This document shows positions 8,355 through 16,413 of a DNA stretch of 64,000 bases, piece after piece. The stretch lies in the NCBI RefSeq assembly GCF_023721815.1, contig NZ_JAMDLI010000008.1, forward strand, positions 1,225,110-1,289,109. The letters are read 5' to 3'. The notes beneath the pieces were generated by a model. That model was not told where the DNA came from. It saw only the letters and a list, made by a program, of their open reading frames with translations, and did not search any database. Each line of letters begins with the position of its first letter. Within the stretch, counting starts at the first letter, position 1. A program made the position numbers and the translations under genes. The DNA comes from Pleomorphomonas sp. JP5. Its GTDB lineage: Bacteria > Pseudomonadota > Alphaproteobacteria > Rhizobiales > Pleomorphomonadaceae.

Positions 8355-9458
8355 TCAAAGATCGAACTCGTCGAAGCGCACGGTCCGTTCCTCGGCAATC
8401 GACCGATAACAGGCCTCGACGCAGGCGAGCGTCTTGAGGTTGTCTCGACCCGACAGTTCCGGTTCGGTGCCGTCCTCGATGGCGCACATCAGCTGGGCCA
8501 TGGGGCCGGCAAAGGCATCCGGGAACCACACGGCATCCCAGCTCGGCGCGATCCAGGCCTTGGGCGTGCGCTTTGTCGTGAAGGCGAAGGTCGAGGGGGT
8601 ACGAGCCGGGTACTTGGGCCAGCCGATGCTGCCCTTCGCCAGTCCCTCGGTCCCCTCGACGCGCCAGCGGATGTAGATGTCGTCGTCGCTCTCGCCCTTG
8701 GGGCCGGTCCAGACGTCATCCAGGCTGGTCGCCATCACGCCGTTCGCATACTGGAACGTGTACTGGGTGATGCCGTCGATATGCTCGAACTGCGTCCTGG
8801 GATCGCGGCGGGCAAGGCAGGTGATCTTCTCGGGATCCCCGAACAGGAAGCGGAAGGCATCGATGTGGTGGATGCCCATGTTGATGAGCTCGACCCGGCT
8901 ATACTTGTGCAGGAAATCCTGCCAATGGGGGATTGCCCGCATTTCGATGGTGGCCAACACCGGCTCACCGAGCCAGCCGCGATCCAGCACCGACTTCAGC
9001 GCCCGCATCGACTGGTCGTAACGCATGTTGGAGTTGACCGAGAGGGCGATGCCGGCGTCGGCGGCGATCTTGACGGCCTCGCGGGCATCGTCGAGCGACA
9101 TGGCGAGCGGCTTCTGCGCCTGGATGCCCCGGATATGCGAGGCCTGCCGCGCCGCCGCACGAATGACGTCCACCTGCAGGTCCGGCGGAATGGCAATGTC
9201 GAGGATCTCGACCCGAGGGTCGGCGACAAGATCCTGCCAGCTATCGTAGACGACGCCTATGCCGTGGCGAGAAGCCGCAGCCTCGGCGTGCGCACGGTTG
9301 CGGGACGCAATGGCGTAGGGATTGAAGCCGACCTGCCCGTAAGCTTCCAGATGGCAGTCGTTCATGATGAAGCCAGAACCGATGCAGCCGATACGCATCG
9401 AACGGTCGCGCGGCATCTTCGGCGTGATCCCGAAGTCGAGATCGATATCCAGGGGCAT
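8355..9458 (-). CDS. Gfo/Idh/MocA family oxidoreductase
   Basis: NAD(P)-dependent sugar or inositol dehydrogenase of 367 residues. Residues about 21-140 form a Rossmann domain with GCIGSGFIM and, at the usual EKP catalytic position, QKPLA (Gln in place of the common Glu). The C-terminal alpha/beta domain has the family segment MGIHHIDAFRFLFG. The start at 9458 is chosen for its GGGAGGAG site; an earlier in-frame ATG lacks one. It sits between the mutarotase and the isomerase in the operon. Likely oxidises a ring hydroxyl of the imported sugar; the substrate cannot be named. Confidence 0.88.
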   Translation of the reverse strand: MPLDIDLDFGITPKMPRDRSMRIGCIGSGFIMNDCHLEAYGQVGFNPYAIASRNRAHAEAAASRHGIGVVYDSWQDLVADPRVEILDIAIPPDLQVDVIRAAARQASHIRGIQAQKPLAMSLDDAREAVKIAADAGIALSVNSNMRYDQSMRALKSVLDRGWLGEPVLATIEMRAIPHWQDFLHKYSRVELINMGIHHIDAFRFLFGDPEKITCLARRDPRTQFEHIDGITQYTFQYANGVMATSLDDVWTGPKGESDDDIYIRWRVEGTEGLAKGSIGWPKYPARTPSTFAFTTKRTPKAWIAPSWDAVWFPDAFAGPMAQLMCAIEDGTEPELSGRDNLKTLACVEACYRSIAEERTVRFDEFDL

Positions 9459-9481
9459 GCAGGTCTCCTCCCTTTTGGTGT

Positions 9482-9505
9482 CGGAGCCGGCCTCCACCGG
9501 CTCCG
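9482..9505. other. Intercistronic hairpin
   Basis: Perfect 9-base inverted repeat (CGGAGCCGG, loop CCTCCA, CCGGCTCCG) between the mutarotase stop and the dehydrogenase start. It lies just upstream of the dehydrogenase ribosome site on the minus strand. Confidence 0.55.
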
Positions 9506-9525
9506 CTTATCGTTCCTGGTGCGGT

Positions 9526-10026
9526 TCAGCCGAGAGCCGGCACCTCCTTGGCGGTCATGCGGGCGCGGCGCTCCACATAGGCCGGCAGCGGTTTCACTCC
9601 CGAGTTCGCAGTGAACCAGGCAAAGGGATCGGTGCTGGCGACAAGCGCGAAGTTGGCCCAGGGCTCGAAGGAGCCCGAGCGGATGACGACCTTGGCGCGG
9701 TGGGCAAAGTCGCCGCACAACGTCTCGTGGGTCGTTCCCTTGAAGGCCGCGCCGGAACCGGTGAAGATCTTCTGGACATCGGCATAGAGCGAGGGATGAC
9801 AATCGCGGACTTCAGTGGCGAAGTGGACCTCTTCGAAAAAGGCCTCGCCGACGATGACCCGCAGAATGTCGCGAACATCCGGGATTCCCTCCCAGAAGCC
9901 GAGATCGATGCGATTGGCGTCCTGCGGAATCGGGAAGCCAGCGTCGGTGACCATCACGATGTCGGTGTGCCCGAGCGTGGCGATCGCCTCGGCCAAGGCC
10001 GGATGGATGATACGTCCTGGTCTCAT
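9526..10026 (-). CDS. RbsD/FucU family sugar mutarotase
   Basis: Small decameric-type mutarotase of 166 residues. The catalytic histidine region LGHTDIVMVTDAGFPIP puts His at residue 20, as in D-ribose pyranase RbsD, and the C-terminal VIRSGSFEPWAN motif is also family-typical. The enzyme interconverts pyranose and furanose or alpha and beta forms so that the kinase receives its preferred form. It sits between the PfkB kinase and the dehydrogenase. A clear paralogue is encoded at 27881-28354 in the corrinoid locus. Confidence 0.9.
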   Translation of the reverse strand: MRPGRIIHPALAEAIATLGHTDIVMVTDAGFPIPQDANRIDLGFWEGIPDVRDILRVIVGEAFFEEVHFATEVRDCHPSLYADVQKIFTGSGAAFKGTTHETLCGDFAHRAKVVIRSGSFEPWANFALVASTDPFAWFTANSGVKPLPAYVERRARMTAKEVPALG

Positions 10027-10083
10027 TTGTCTTTCTCCCGACAGAGCGCCTCGCGGCGCCCCGCCTCCAGTTATCGGTCGCGT

Positions 10084-10998
10084 TCACTGGGCGGCCAGGA
10101 ACGCGTCCACTTCGTTGCGATTGTGATAGGAGGGAACGGTCTCCCAGCGTGTGCAGCAAAGACCGGCGACGGCGTTGGCAAAGCGCGCCGCGTCCGGCAG
10201 GGACTTGCCCTCCGACAGCGCCACGGCGAGACCGGCGTTGAAGCTGTCCCCGGCGCCGTTGCTGTCGACGACGTCGACCGGGCACGGGGCAATGGCGGTC
10301 GAGCCTTCATGGGTAAAAACCCGGGCGCCTGCGTCGCCAAGGGTCATCACCACGGCGCGGCAGCCCCGATCCAGCAGGATGGCGGCAATGTCCGACAGCG
10401 GCACATCCGCTTCCGGCGGCAGGCCGGCGACGATGCGCGCTTCGGTCTCGTTCGGCGTGACGATATCGACGGACGAAAGATCGGCGTTGCGCAGGTCGCG
10501 GGCGGGCGCCGGGTTGAGGATGGTGGTCGCTCCCGCCGCCTTGGCCTTGGTGAGGCCGTAGAGAGCCGTTTCCAAGGGGATTTCGAGCTGTGCCAGCGCC
10601 ACCTTGGCGCCCTTGAGGATCGGCTCCGACGCATCGACGTCCGCCTTGCCGAACAGGCCGTTGGCGCCCATGTCGACAACGATGGCGTTGTGGCCGCGCG
10701 TGTCCTTGATGATGATGCCGACGCCGGTTGGCTTGCCGGGGTCGACCCGCAGACCGGTGACGTCGATCTTCTCGGACCGCATCAGCTCGGCGAACTCGCG
10801 CCCGTGGGTGTCGTCACCGACGACCCCCACATAGGCGACCGAAGCGCCGAGGCGGGCAGCCTGGACAGCCATGTCCGACCCCTTGCCGCCATAGGTTTCA
10901 CGATAGTCGCTGCCGAGAAGCGTCTCACCCTCTCCGGGAATACGATCGGCGGTGATGACCAACGCCTTGGCATAACTGCCGATGACGACAACAGACAT
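10084..10998 (-). CDS. PfkB family carbohydrate kinase, ribokinase-like
   Basis: Cytoplasmic sugar kinase of 304 residues. The N-terminal PfkB signature GGKGSDMAVQAARLG is near residue 36 and the C-terminal signature with the catalytic aspartate, DSNGAGDSF, near residue 246. The start at 10998 (MSVVVIGSYAK) has a GGGAGGA site, whereas the longer frame upstream overlaps the aldolase gene. With the neighbouring DeoC-like aldolase and RbsD-type mutarotase it fits a deoxyribokinase or ribokinase role, producing the 5-phosphate that the aldolase cleaves. Confidence 0.92.
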   Translation of the reverse strand: MSVVVIGSYAKALVITADRIPGEGETLLGSDYRETYGGKGSDMAVQAARLGASVAYVGVVGDDTHGREFAELMRSEKIDVTGLRVDPGKPTGVGIIIKDTRGHNAIVVDMGANGLFGKADVDASEPILKGAKVALAQLEIPLETALYGLTKAKAAGATTILNPAPARDLRNADLSSVDIVTPNETEARIVAGLPPEADVPLSDIAAILLDRGCRAVVMTLGDAGARVFTHEGSTAIAPCPVDVVDSNGAGDSFNAGLAVALSEGKSLPDAARFANAVAGLCCTRWETVPSYHNRNEVDAFLAAQ

Positions 10999-11027
10999 GG
11001 CTGTCCTCCCTTGCCTCTTATGCCAGC

Positions 11028-11729
11028 TCAGTAGTTCGCCAGGTCGCCGACGCGGCTTTCGACGATTTCCGGACCGGAACTGGTGCCGACCAGCTCGGCG
11101 CCGGCTTCGAACATGGCCTTCATCTTCTCGATGGTGTTGACCTTGCCGGACACCTTGACGCGGCACGGCGCCTTGATGTTGGCCTTGAGGATACGCACGT
11201 CCTCCTCGGTGGCCGCGCAACCGCCCTTGCCCCAACCGCTCGACTGCTTCACCCAGTCGATCCCGGCCTCGCAGGCGTAGCGGGCCGCCTTGATCTTCAG
11301 CTCTTCGGTGGTGATGTAGCCGAACTCCAGCATGGCCTTGACCTTCATGCCGCCCTCATGGGCAGCTTCGGTGACGGCCTTCAGCTCCTCGAAATACTCC
11401 TTCTCCATTCCACCGAGCAGGAAGCCGGGGTTGGGCGGGAAATCGAACTCGTCGGCGCCTTCCTTGGCCAGCTCGCGAACGACGGCGACCTTCATGGCGG
11501 TGGTGTCGTTGGCGATCGGAAAGTTGCAGGTGGTGGCAACGCGCACGCCGGTGCCCTTCAGCACGTCCTTAGCAAGCTTCACCCAGCAGGGTCCGATCAT
11601 CGCGGCGTCAAAACCATACTTCTGGCAGATCTCCAGATGCTTCAGCAGGCCTTCGCGGGTGAGGTCGGGGTTGACGTTGGTGAACTGAATTGCCTTCGCG
11701 ACCTGCTTGGGATCGTTGAAGTCGATCAT
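11028..11729 (-). CDS. deoC: DeoC-like deoxyribose-phosphate aldolase
   Basis: TIM-barrel class I aldolase of 233 residues. The two lysines of the DeoC active site are placed as expected: WVKQSSGWGKGG (Schiff-base lysine region) and CRVKVSGKVNT (second lysine). The sequence differs from classical DeoC at several core motifs: DEFDFPPNPG stands where Escherichia coli DeoC has a DVVIN-type stretch, and QSSGW replaces TSTGF. The family cleaves 2-deoxyribose 5-phosphate to acetaldehyde and glyceraldehyde 3-phosphate; an altered substrate is possible. First gene of the minus-strand operon, divergent from a LacI gene. A paralogue of equal length lies at 32495-33196. Confidence 0.85.
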   Translation of the reverse strand: MIDFNDPKQVAKAIQFTNVNPDLTREGLLKHLEICQKYGFDAAMIGPCWVKLAKDVLKGTGVRVATTCNFPIANDTTAMKVAVVRELAKEGADEFDFPPNPGFLLGGMEKEYFEELKAVTEAAHEGGMKVKAMLEFGYITTEELKIKAARYACEAGIDWVKQSSGWGKGGCAATEEDVRILKANIKAPCRVKVSGKVNTIEKMKAMFEAGAELVGTSSGPEIVESRVGDLANY

Positions 11730-12074
11730 CTGACTCTCCTTGCGCAGCCCTCAATGAGGAGCGCCAAGCGCAACCCCGGGACTGAGTGATGCATTTTGAA
11801 ACTAAAATTTCAGAAAGGACCAAAATCCTTCTGCAAGTGACGTCTATATTCGACGCTAAATGGTGTCAATTATGGAATCATGGGTGTTGCGAAATGGTGT
11901 TTTTTGATGCTATGTCACGGTCCATCGGCTTGAGCAGCAACGCGTTGTCAAAACTGCCGAATTGGAAGCCATCGGTGAAAGCCACTAAGCCTAAAGGCTG
12001 AGGTAGTCACCGTCGGAACTCGCCGCCCGCAAGCAAGGCGAAGGCGTTGGACATCATTTAGGTTCGCTCGGGGC
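11730..12074. promoter_or_regulatory. Divergent intergenic region, deoC-like operon and LacI gene
   Basis: No gene seen in these 345 bases. Near the deoC start lie two imperfect inverted repeats: GAAACTAAAATTTC at 11798-11811 and, overlapping its end, AGAAAGGA at 11813-11820 facing TCCTTCT at 11826-11832. They are candidate operators for the LacI protein at 12075, but neither has the usual central CG, so the assignment is weak. The stretch is AT-richer than its surroundings, as expected for promoters on both strands. Confidence 0.35.
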
Positions 12075-13187
12075 ATGCCTCGCGGGAAACCTTCGGGGGT
12101 GGAATTGGACAACAGACGAGCCACGCTGACCGACATCGCCGCCAAGGCCAAGGTCTCGAAGACGACGGTCGACCGCGTGCTGAATGGCCGGGATGGCGTT
12201 AAGGAGCGGACGCGAGCGCAGGTTCTGTCAACGGCAGTTGCTCTTGGCTATCTCTCGGAAGAGGAAGCCGGCCTGCAGAAGCCGGCCATCGCGATCGAAG
12301 CCAACACCGATGTGCCCCCTGCGGTATCGGCCCATCCAGCGGCGCTCGATTTCGTGCTGCCCGGGGGGGCCAACACCTTCATGACCATGCTGGCGACGGG
12401 CATCGTCCGCGCCGCCCAGAAGGAGGGCGTCGAGGCCCGCGTCCGCTCCATCAAGGGATTCGACTCCGAGGCGCTCGCCCAGGTCCTCTCCGGCCTGGTC
12501 GGCAAGTCGGAAGGCATCGGGGTCATCGGCATCGACCATCCCACGGTGCGGGAGGCCATTCGCAGCGTGGTGCGTTCGGGCGTCCCGGTCCTCACGCTGG
12601 TCTCCGACATCTCCAACGTGGCGACGGCCGGCTATGTGGGAATCGACAACCGGACCGCGGGGCGGCTTGCCGGCCATCTGCTCGGCCGGTTCGTCGGCAA
12701 GCGGTCGGGGTCGGTAGCGCTGTTCGCCGGCGCTTTGGCCTACAGAGGACATGAAGAGCGCGAGATGGGATTCCGCCATATCTTGCAGGAACGCTTTCCC
12801 AATCTTTCCATCGCCGTGCATCGCGAAATTCAGGACGACCCATCCCGCGCCTACGACGAGGCCAAAGCGGTCCTGGCGGACCTGCCCGACCTCGTAGGAC
12901 TCTACAACATCGGCGCCGGCAATCGGGGTATCGGACAAGCGCTCGGGGAGTCGGGCCGGGCCGGCGAGATCGTCTTCGTCGGGCACGACCTGTCCGAGCA
13001 CACGAGACGCCTGTTGCTCTCCGGGGTGATGGACGTGGCGATCGATCAGAATCCGGAGTCTCTCGCCCGGCTGTCGGTTCAGCGGCTGATTGCCGCCGTA
13101 CGAGGGGACGCGCTGCCGACCTTGTCGCCCCTGCCGGTTTTGCCGGTGTTCAGCGAGAACATTCCCGCCGACTTCGAGGACCTCTAA
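12075..13187 (+). CDS. LacI family transcriptional regulator
   Basis: Regulator of 370 residues. Helix-turn-helix TLTDIAAKAKVSKTTVDRVL at about residues 16-35, hinge region less conserved than usual, then an effector domain resembling sugar-binding periplasmic proteins of the RbsB type (GYVGIDNRTAGRLAGHLLG). The TVDRVLNGR recognition helix variant is found in LacI proteins attached to pentose and inositol loci. Divergent from the deoC-like operon and the obvious candidate to control it. A 45-base hairpin region follows the stop. Confidence 0.92.
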   Translation: MPRGKPSGVELDNRRATLTDIAAKAKVSKTTVDRVLNGRDGVKERTRAQVLSTAVALGYLSEEEAGLQKPAIAIEANTDVPPAVSAHPAALDFVLPGGANTFMTMLATGIVRAAQKEGVEARVRSIKGFDSEALAQVLSGLVGKSEGIGVIGIDHPTVREAIRSVVRSGVPVLTLVSDISNVATAGYVGIDNRTAGRLAGHLLGRFVGKRSGSVALFAGALAYRGHEEREMGFRHILQERFPNLSIAVHREIQDDPSRAYDEAKAVLADLPDLVGLYNIGAGNRGIGQALGESGRAGEIVFVGHDLSEHTRRLLLSGVMDVAIDQNPESLARLSVQRLIAAVRGDALPTLSPLPVLPVFSENIPADFEDL

Positions 13188-13194
13188 AACAAAA

Positions 13195-13239
13195 AGCGGA
13201 CAGCGACAGCCGAGCGACCAGCCGGCGTCGCCATCCGCT
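13195..13239. terminator. Candidate bidirectional terminator between convergent genes
   Basis: AAAAAGCGGA at 13191-13200 pairs with TCCGCT at 13234-13239; inner GCGAC and GTCGC can extend the structure. It lies between the LacI stop at 13187 and the aldolase stop at 13247. The five A before the left arm read as a T-run on the minus strand. Confidence 0.45.
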
Positions 13240-13246
13240 CATCCTC

Positions 13247-14170
13247 TCAGAGAAGACCTGCTCTCCGGAGCGCAGCTTCAACCACCGGCTTGTTCGCCGG
13301 GTCGATGGGGGCGGCCGGTGGCAGGACCGCCCCGGAAATATCCTGGCCAGTGAGGCGCATGGCCTCCTTCACCACCGCGTAGAACGGATTTTCGATGGCG
13401 TAGAGGTTGGGGATGTGCACGAGCCGCTGCTGCAACGCCACAGCCGTGGCGTGGTCGCCCTTCCGATAGGCCTCGTAGATGCCAACCGTCAGCTCCGGGG
13501 CGAAGTTGGCCGAAGCCGGAACCACACCGTCGCCACCCATGATCAACGTGCCGTAGAGATACTCGTCGTAACCGGCGAACACCAGGAAGTCGGGGCGGGC
13601 TTCCTTGATAACATGGATCGACCTGCGGATATGGCTCAGGGTGTCGACCGTGTCCTTGAGGCCGGCGATAACCGGGCAATCGACGGCCAGGCGCTTCAGA
13701 AGGTCGGGCGACAGGTCCTGCTTGGTGACGCCGGGGAAGTTGTAGATCATCAAGGGCAGCTCGACCGCTTCCGCCGTGTCGCGGAAATAGCGGTAGATGT
13801 TCGCCTCGGACAAGGCCGCGTAATAGGGATTGATCGCCACCACGCCATCGGCGCCGTGGGCCTTGGCATGGAGACCGAAGCGGATGGTCTCCCTGGTGCT
13901 GGGCCACGAGATGCCGATCAGCGTCGGCAGGCGACCGGCGACCTTGTCGAGACAGAACTCGGCGATCTCGAGACGCATCTCGGCTGACATGTGGGCCGTT
14001 TCGCCGGCACTGCCGAGAAAGAACAGGCCATGCACGCCGCTGTCGACGAGACGGTCGATCAAGCGACCCTGACCTTCGCGATCGAACTTGCCTTCATCGG
14101 TGAACAAGGTGACGACCGGGGGGATTACGCCGTGAAAGAGTGACAACAGACCATCTCCTCTCTGGTTCAT
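13247..14170 (-). CDS. DapA-type aldolase, probable 2-keto-3-deoxy-fuconate aldolase
   Basis: TIM-barrel lyase of up to 307 residues in the dihydrodipicolinate synthase/N-acetylneuraminate lyase family. Schiff-base Lys172 sits in IAGLKDT, Tyr143 in MIYNFPG, and GSAGE marks the carboxylate-binding loop. Given its operon, I infer cleavage of 2-keto-3-deoxy-L-fuconate to pyruvate and L-lactaldehyde, the latter being the substrate of the FucO encoded next to it. Start choice is open: ATG 14170 has no ribosome site, while a TTG at 14146 follows AGAGGAG and would start close to the conserved FHGVIPPVV segment. Last gene of the fucose operon. Confidence 0.87.
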   Translation of the reverse strand: MNQRGDGLLSLFHGVIPPVVTLFTDEGKFDREGQGRLIDRLVDSGVHGLFFLGSAGETAHMSAEMRLEIAEFCLDKVAGRLPTLIGISWPSTRETIRFGLHAKAHGADGVVAINPYYAALSEANIYRYFRDTAEAVELPLMIYNFPGVTKQDLSPDLLKRLAVDCPVIAGLKDTVDTLSHIRRSIHVIKEARPDFLVFAGYDEYLYGTLIMGGDGVVPASANFAPELTVGIYEAYRKGDHATAVALQQRLVHIPNLYAIENPFYAVVKEAMRLTGQDISGAVLPPAAPIDPANKPVVEAALRRAGLL

Positions 14171-14176
14171 GGTCGA

Positions 14177-14203
14177 GGGCGCGGCCAGTCGGTGACCGCG
14201 CCC
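14177..14203. other. Intercistronic hairpin
   Basis: GGGCGCGG at 14177-14184 and CCGCGCCC at 14196-14203 form a perfect 8-base stem in the gap between fucO and the aldolase gene. No T-run. Confidence 0.5.
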
Positions 14204-14231
14204 TTCGGAAAAAACAAGGAATTAACCTCTC

Positions 14232-15383
14232 TCAGAGGATCGACCTGTAGAGCGCCTCGATCTCCGCCACGTTGGTATCGCGCGGATTGCCGCCGGTGCA
14301 GACATCGGCGAAGGCCGCCGGGGCAAGCGCCGGAATGTCCTCGGCCTTGACGCCCACTTCCGAGAGCTTGGCGGGAATGCCGACATCCTTCGAAAGCGTC
14401 TCCACCGCCGCGACCGCTGCCTTGCGCGCCTCGGCGATCGGCATGGCCTCCGTGCCCTTGACGCCGAGGGCGGCGGCGATCGCACGGTACTTCTCACCCG
14501 TGTAGTCGGCGTTGTAGGCCATCAGCGTCGGCAGCAGCACCGCGTTGGCGACGCCATGCGGCGTGTTGTAGAAGGCGCCGAGCGGGTGGGCCATGCCATG
14601 CACCAGACCGAGACCGACGTTGGAGAAGCCCATGCCGGCCACATACTGGCCGAGCGCCATGTCCTCGACGCCCTTGGCGTCGCCCGCACAGGAGGCGCGC
14701 AGCGACCGACCGATGATCTCGATCGCCTTGATGTGCAGCGCGTCGGACAGTTCCCAGGCGCCCTTGGTGATATAGCCCTCGATGGCATGGGTCAGCGCGT
14801 CCATGCCGGTTGCGGCCTTGAGCGGCGTCGGCATGGTGGCCATCAGCTCGCTGTCGATGATGGCCACCACGGGAATGTCATGCGGGTCGACGCAGACAAA
14901 CTTGCGGCGCTTCTCCTCGTCGGTGATGACGTAGTTGATGGTCACCTCGGCGGCGGTGCCGGCGGTGGTGGCCAGCGCGATGATCGGCACCGACGGCTTC
15001 TTGGTGGGGGCGACGCCTTCAAGGCTGCGCACGTCGGAGAACTCTGGATTGTTGGTGATGATGCCGATCGCCTTGGCGGTATCCTGAGGCGAGCCGCCGC
15101 CAATGGCGACAAGATAGTCGGCCTTGGCCTCGGCGAAAGCGGCGACGCCTTCCTTGACGATGCCGATCGTCGGGTTGGGCATCACCTTGTCGAACAGTTC
15201 GTAGGCAAGGCCGGCCGCGTCCATCAGGCCGGTCACCTTGGCCACCGTGCCGGCCTTCACCAGCACCGCGTCGGTGACCACCAGCGCCTTCTTGTAGCCG
15301 CGACGCTGCACCTCGCCGATCAGTTCGGCGCGGGCGCCGGCGCCGAAATAGGATGTCTCGTTGAGAATCATGCGATGGGACAT
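14232..15383 (-). CDS. fucO: Lactaldehyde reductase, iron-containing alcohol dehydrogenase
   Basis: NAD-dependent group III alcohol dehydrogenase of 383 residues. Dinucleotide-binding motif GGGSPQDTAK near residue 97. Iron ligands lie in DALTHAIEGYITKGAWE, with histidines in GMAHPLGAFYNTPHG. Residue-by-residue resemblance to FucO (opening MILNETSYFGAGA, stretch NYVITDEEKRRKFVCVDPHD) is strong. It reduces L-lactaldehyde to L-1,2-propanediol, the fate of the lower half of 6-deoxyhexoses when little oxygen is present. Its position between a DapA-type aldolase and a sugar lactonase supports a 6-deoxysugar pathway. Confidence 0.93.
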   Translation of the reverse strand: MSHRMILNETSYFGAGARAELIGEVQRRGYKKALVVTDAVLVKAGTVAKVTGLMDAAGLAYELFDKVMPNPTIGIVKEGVAAFAEAKADYLVAIGGGSPQDTAKAIGIITNNPEFSDVRSLEGVAPTKKPSVPIIALATTAGTAAEVTINYVITDEEKRRKFVCVDPHDIPVVAIIDSELMATMPTPLKAATGMDALTHAIEGYITKGAWELSDALHIKAIEIIGRSLRASCAGDAKGVEDMALGQYVAGMGFSNVGLGLVHGMAHPLGAFYNTPHGVANAVLLPTLMAYNADYTGEKYRAIAAALGVKGTEAMPIAEARKAAVAAVETLSKDVGIPAKLSEVGVKAEDIPALAPAAFADVCTGGNPRDTNVAEIEALYRSIL

Positions 15384-15408
15384 TGGATTCTTCCTTGTTG
15401 CGGGCGGA

Positions 15409-16281
15409 TCAGCCGGCGATCCGGTAGACGCGGGCCGCGTTGAGCGCGAAAACCTTCATGAGGGCAGCTTCCCCGCGCGGAGCGACGGCGCCATGAACGG
15501 CGTCGAGCCATGGACGGAGAGGCGTGCCGAGGTTGCAAACGGGGTAGTTCGACGCCCAGATCAGCCGATCCTCGCCAAAAACGTCGAAGAGGTAGTCCAC
15601 GCCGCTCTGGACCGTCTCCCTGTTCGGACCGAGGTCCAGGCCCGAAAGTTTGCACACAACGTTGGGGCAGCCGCCCAACCGGGAGAGGCCGGCGCACCAG
15701 GCTGCCAGCTTGGAACTCTCCGGTCCTTCGCCGAGAAAGGTGGGGCCGGGATTGCCACAGTGATCGAGTATGATGCGCGTCTCGGGGGCGGCCTCGGCAA
15801 GAGACGCGAGATCGCCAAGTTCGTCTTGGCGCATGCAGGCGTCAAACGCGAGATCCAGTTCTCCGAGACGCTTGATATTGGACGCGAACTCCGGCTTGAG
15901 GCAGGTACCCGCCGGGCTGGCTGGCGTGTGGAGCACGTGCCGGATGCCCTTGAGGCCCGGGTCGCCAAGCCAGGGCGCCAGTTCACGGCGCACATCCGCG
16001 CCCAGAATGTCGGCTGCGATGACAGCGCCGGCCAATGGGCTGTCGCCCTTCCTTATGCGATCGAGGATCTGACGGTTCTCGCGCGGCCTGTCTTCCGGCG
16101 CCGCGTCGATCTCCACGTAAATGGCGCGATCAAGCTGCCAACCGTCACCCGAGAACCCAGTGGAAGCGTGCCAGTCATCCAGGGTGAAGGTGCGTAGAAG
16201 CGAGGGAGCCTCGGGAAGCCAGGGCGGCACGAAGTCGGCCGTATCCCAGAGGTGCAGGTGGGCATCGATGATAGGAAGCAT
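15409..16281 (-). CDS. Amidohydrolase 2 family sugar lactonase, probable L-fuconolactonase
   Basis: Metal-dependent TIM-barrel hydrolase of 290 residues (COG3618 type). IDAHLHLWD gives the HxH pair at residues 8 and 10, and ILDHCGNPG holds the later histidine. At the position of the usual catalytic aspartate near the C-terminus the sequence reads WASNYPV, i.e. Asn, a variant I recall from sugar lactonases of this group. It probably opens the lactone made by the aldo/keto reductase encoded just upstream, yielding L-fuconate for the dehydratase. Operon position between the reductase and fucO supports this. Confidence 0.85.
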   Translation of the reverse strand: MLPIIDAHLHLWDTADFVPPWLPEAPSLLRTFTLDDWHASTGFSGDGWQLDRAIYVEIDAAPEDRPRENRQILDRIRKGDSPLAGAVIAADILGADVRRELAPWLGDPGLKGIRHVLHTPASPAGTCLKPEFASNIKRLGELDLAFDACMRQDELGDLASLAEAAPETRIILDHCGNPGPTFLGEGPESSKLAAWCAGLSRLGGCPNVVCKLSGLDLGPNRETVQSGVDYLFDVFGEDRLIWASNYPVCNLGTPLRPWLDAVHGAVAPRGEAALMKVFALNAARVYRIAG

Positions 16282-16354
16282 GGAAATCCCTCCGGGACGA
16301 TCTCAGCCGGAGGCGTGCTGTCCTGACCGAGGGCAGACCGTCGCTTCGGGCATG

Positions 16355-16372
16355 TTGGCGGTCATCCGCCAA
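16355..16372. other. Intercistronic hairpin
   Basis: TTGGCGG, tetraloop TCAT, CCGCCAA: a perfect 7-base stem in the 132-base gap between the aldo/keto reductase stop (16414) and the lactonase start (16281). Nothing else recognisable in that gap. Confidence 0.45.
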
Positions 16373-16413
16373 TCGCCGACCGGATGGACGGCGAGGCGGA
16401 TGCTCCATGGCGG

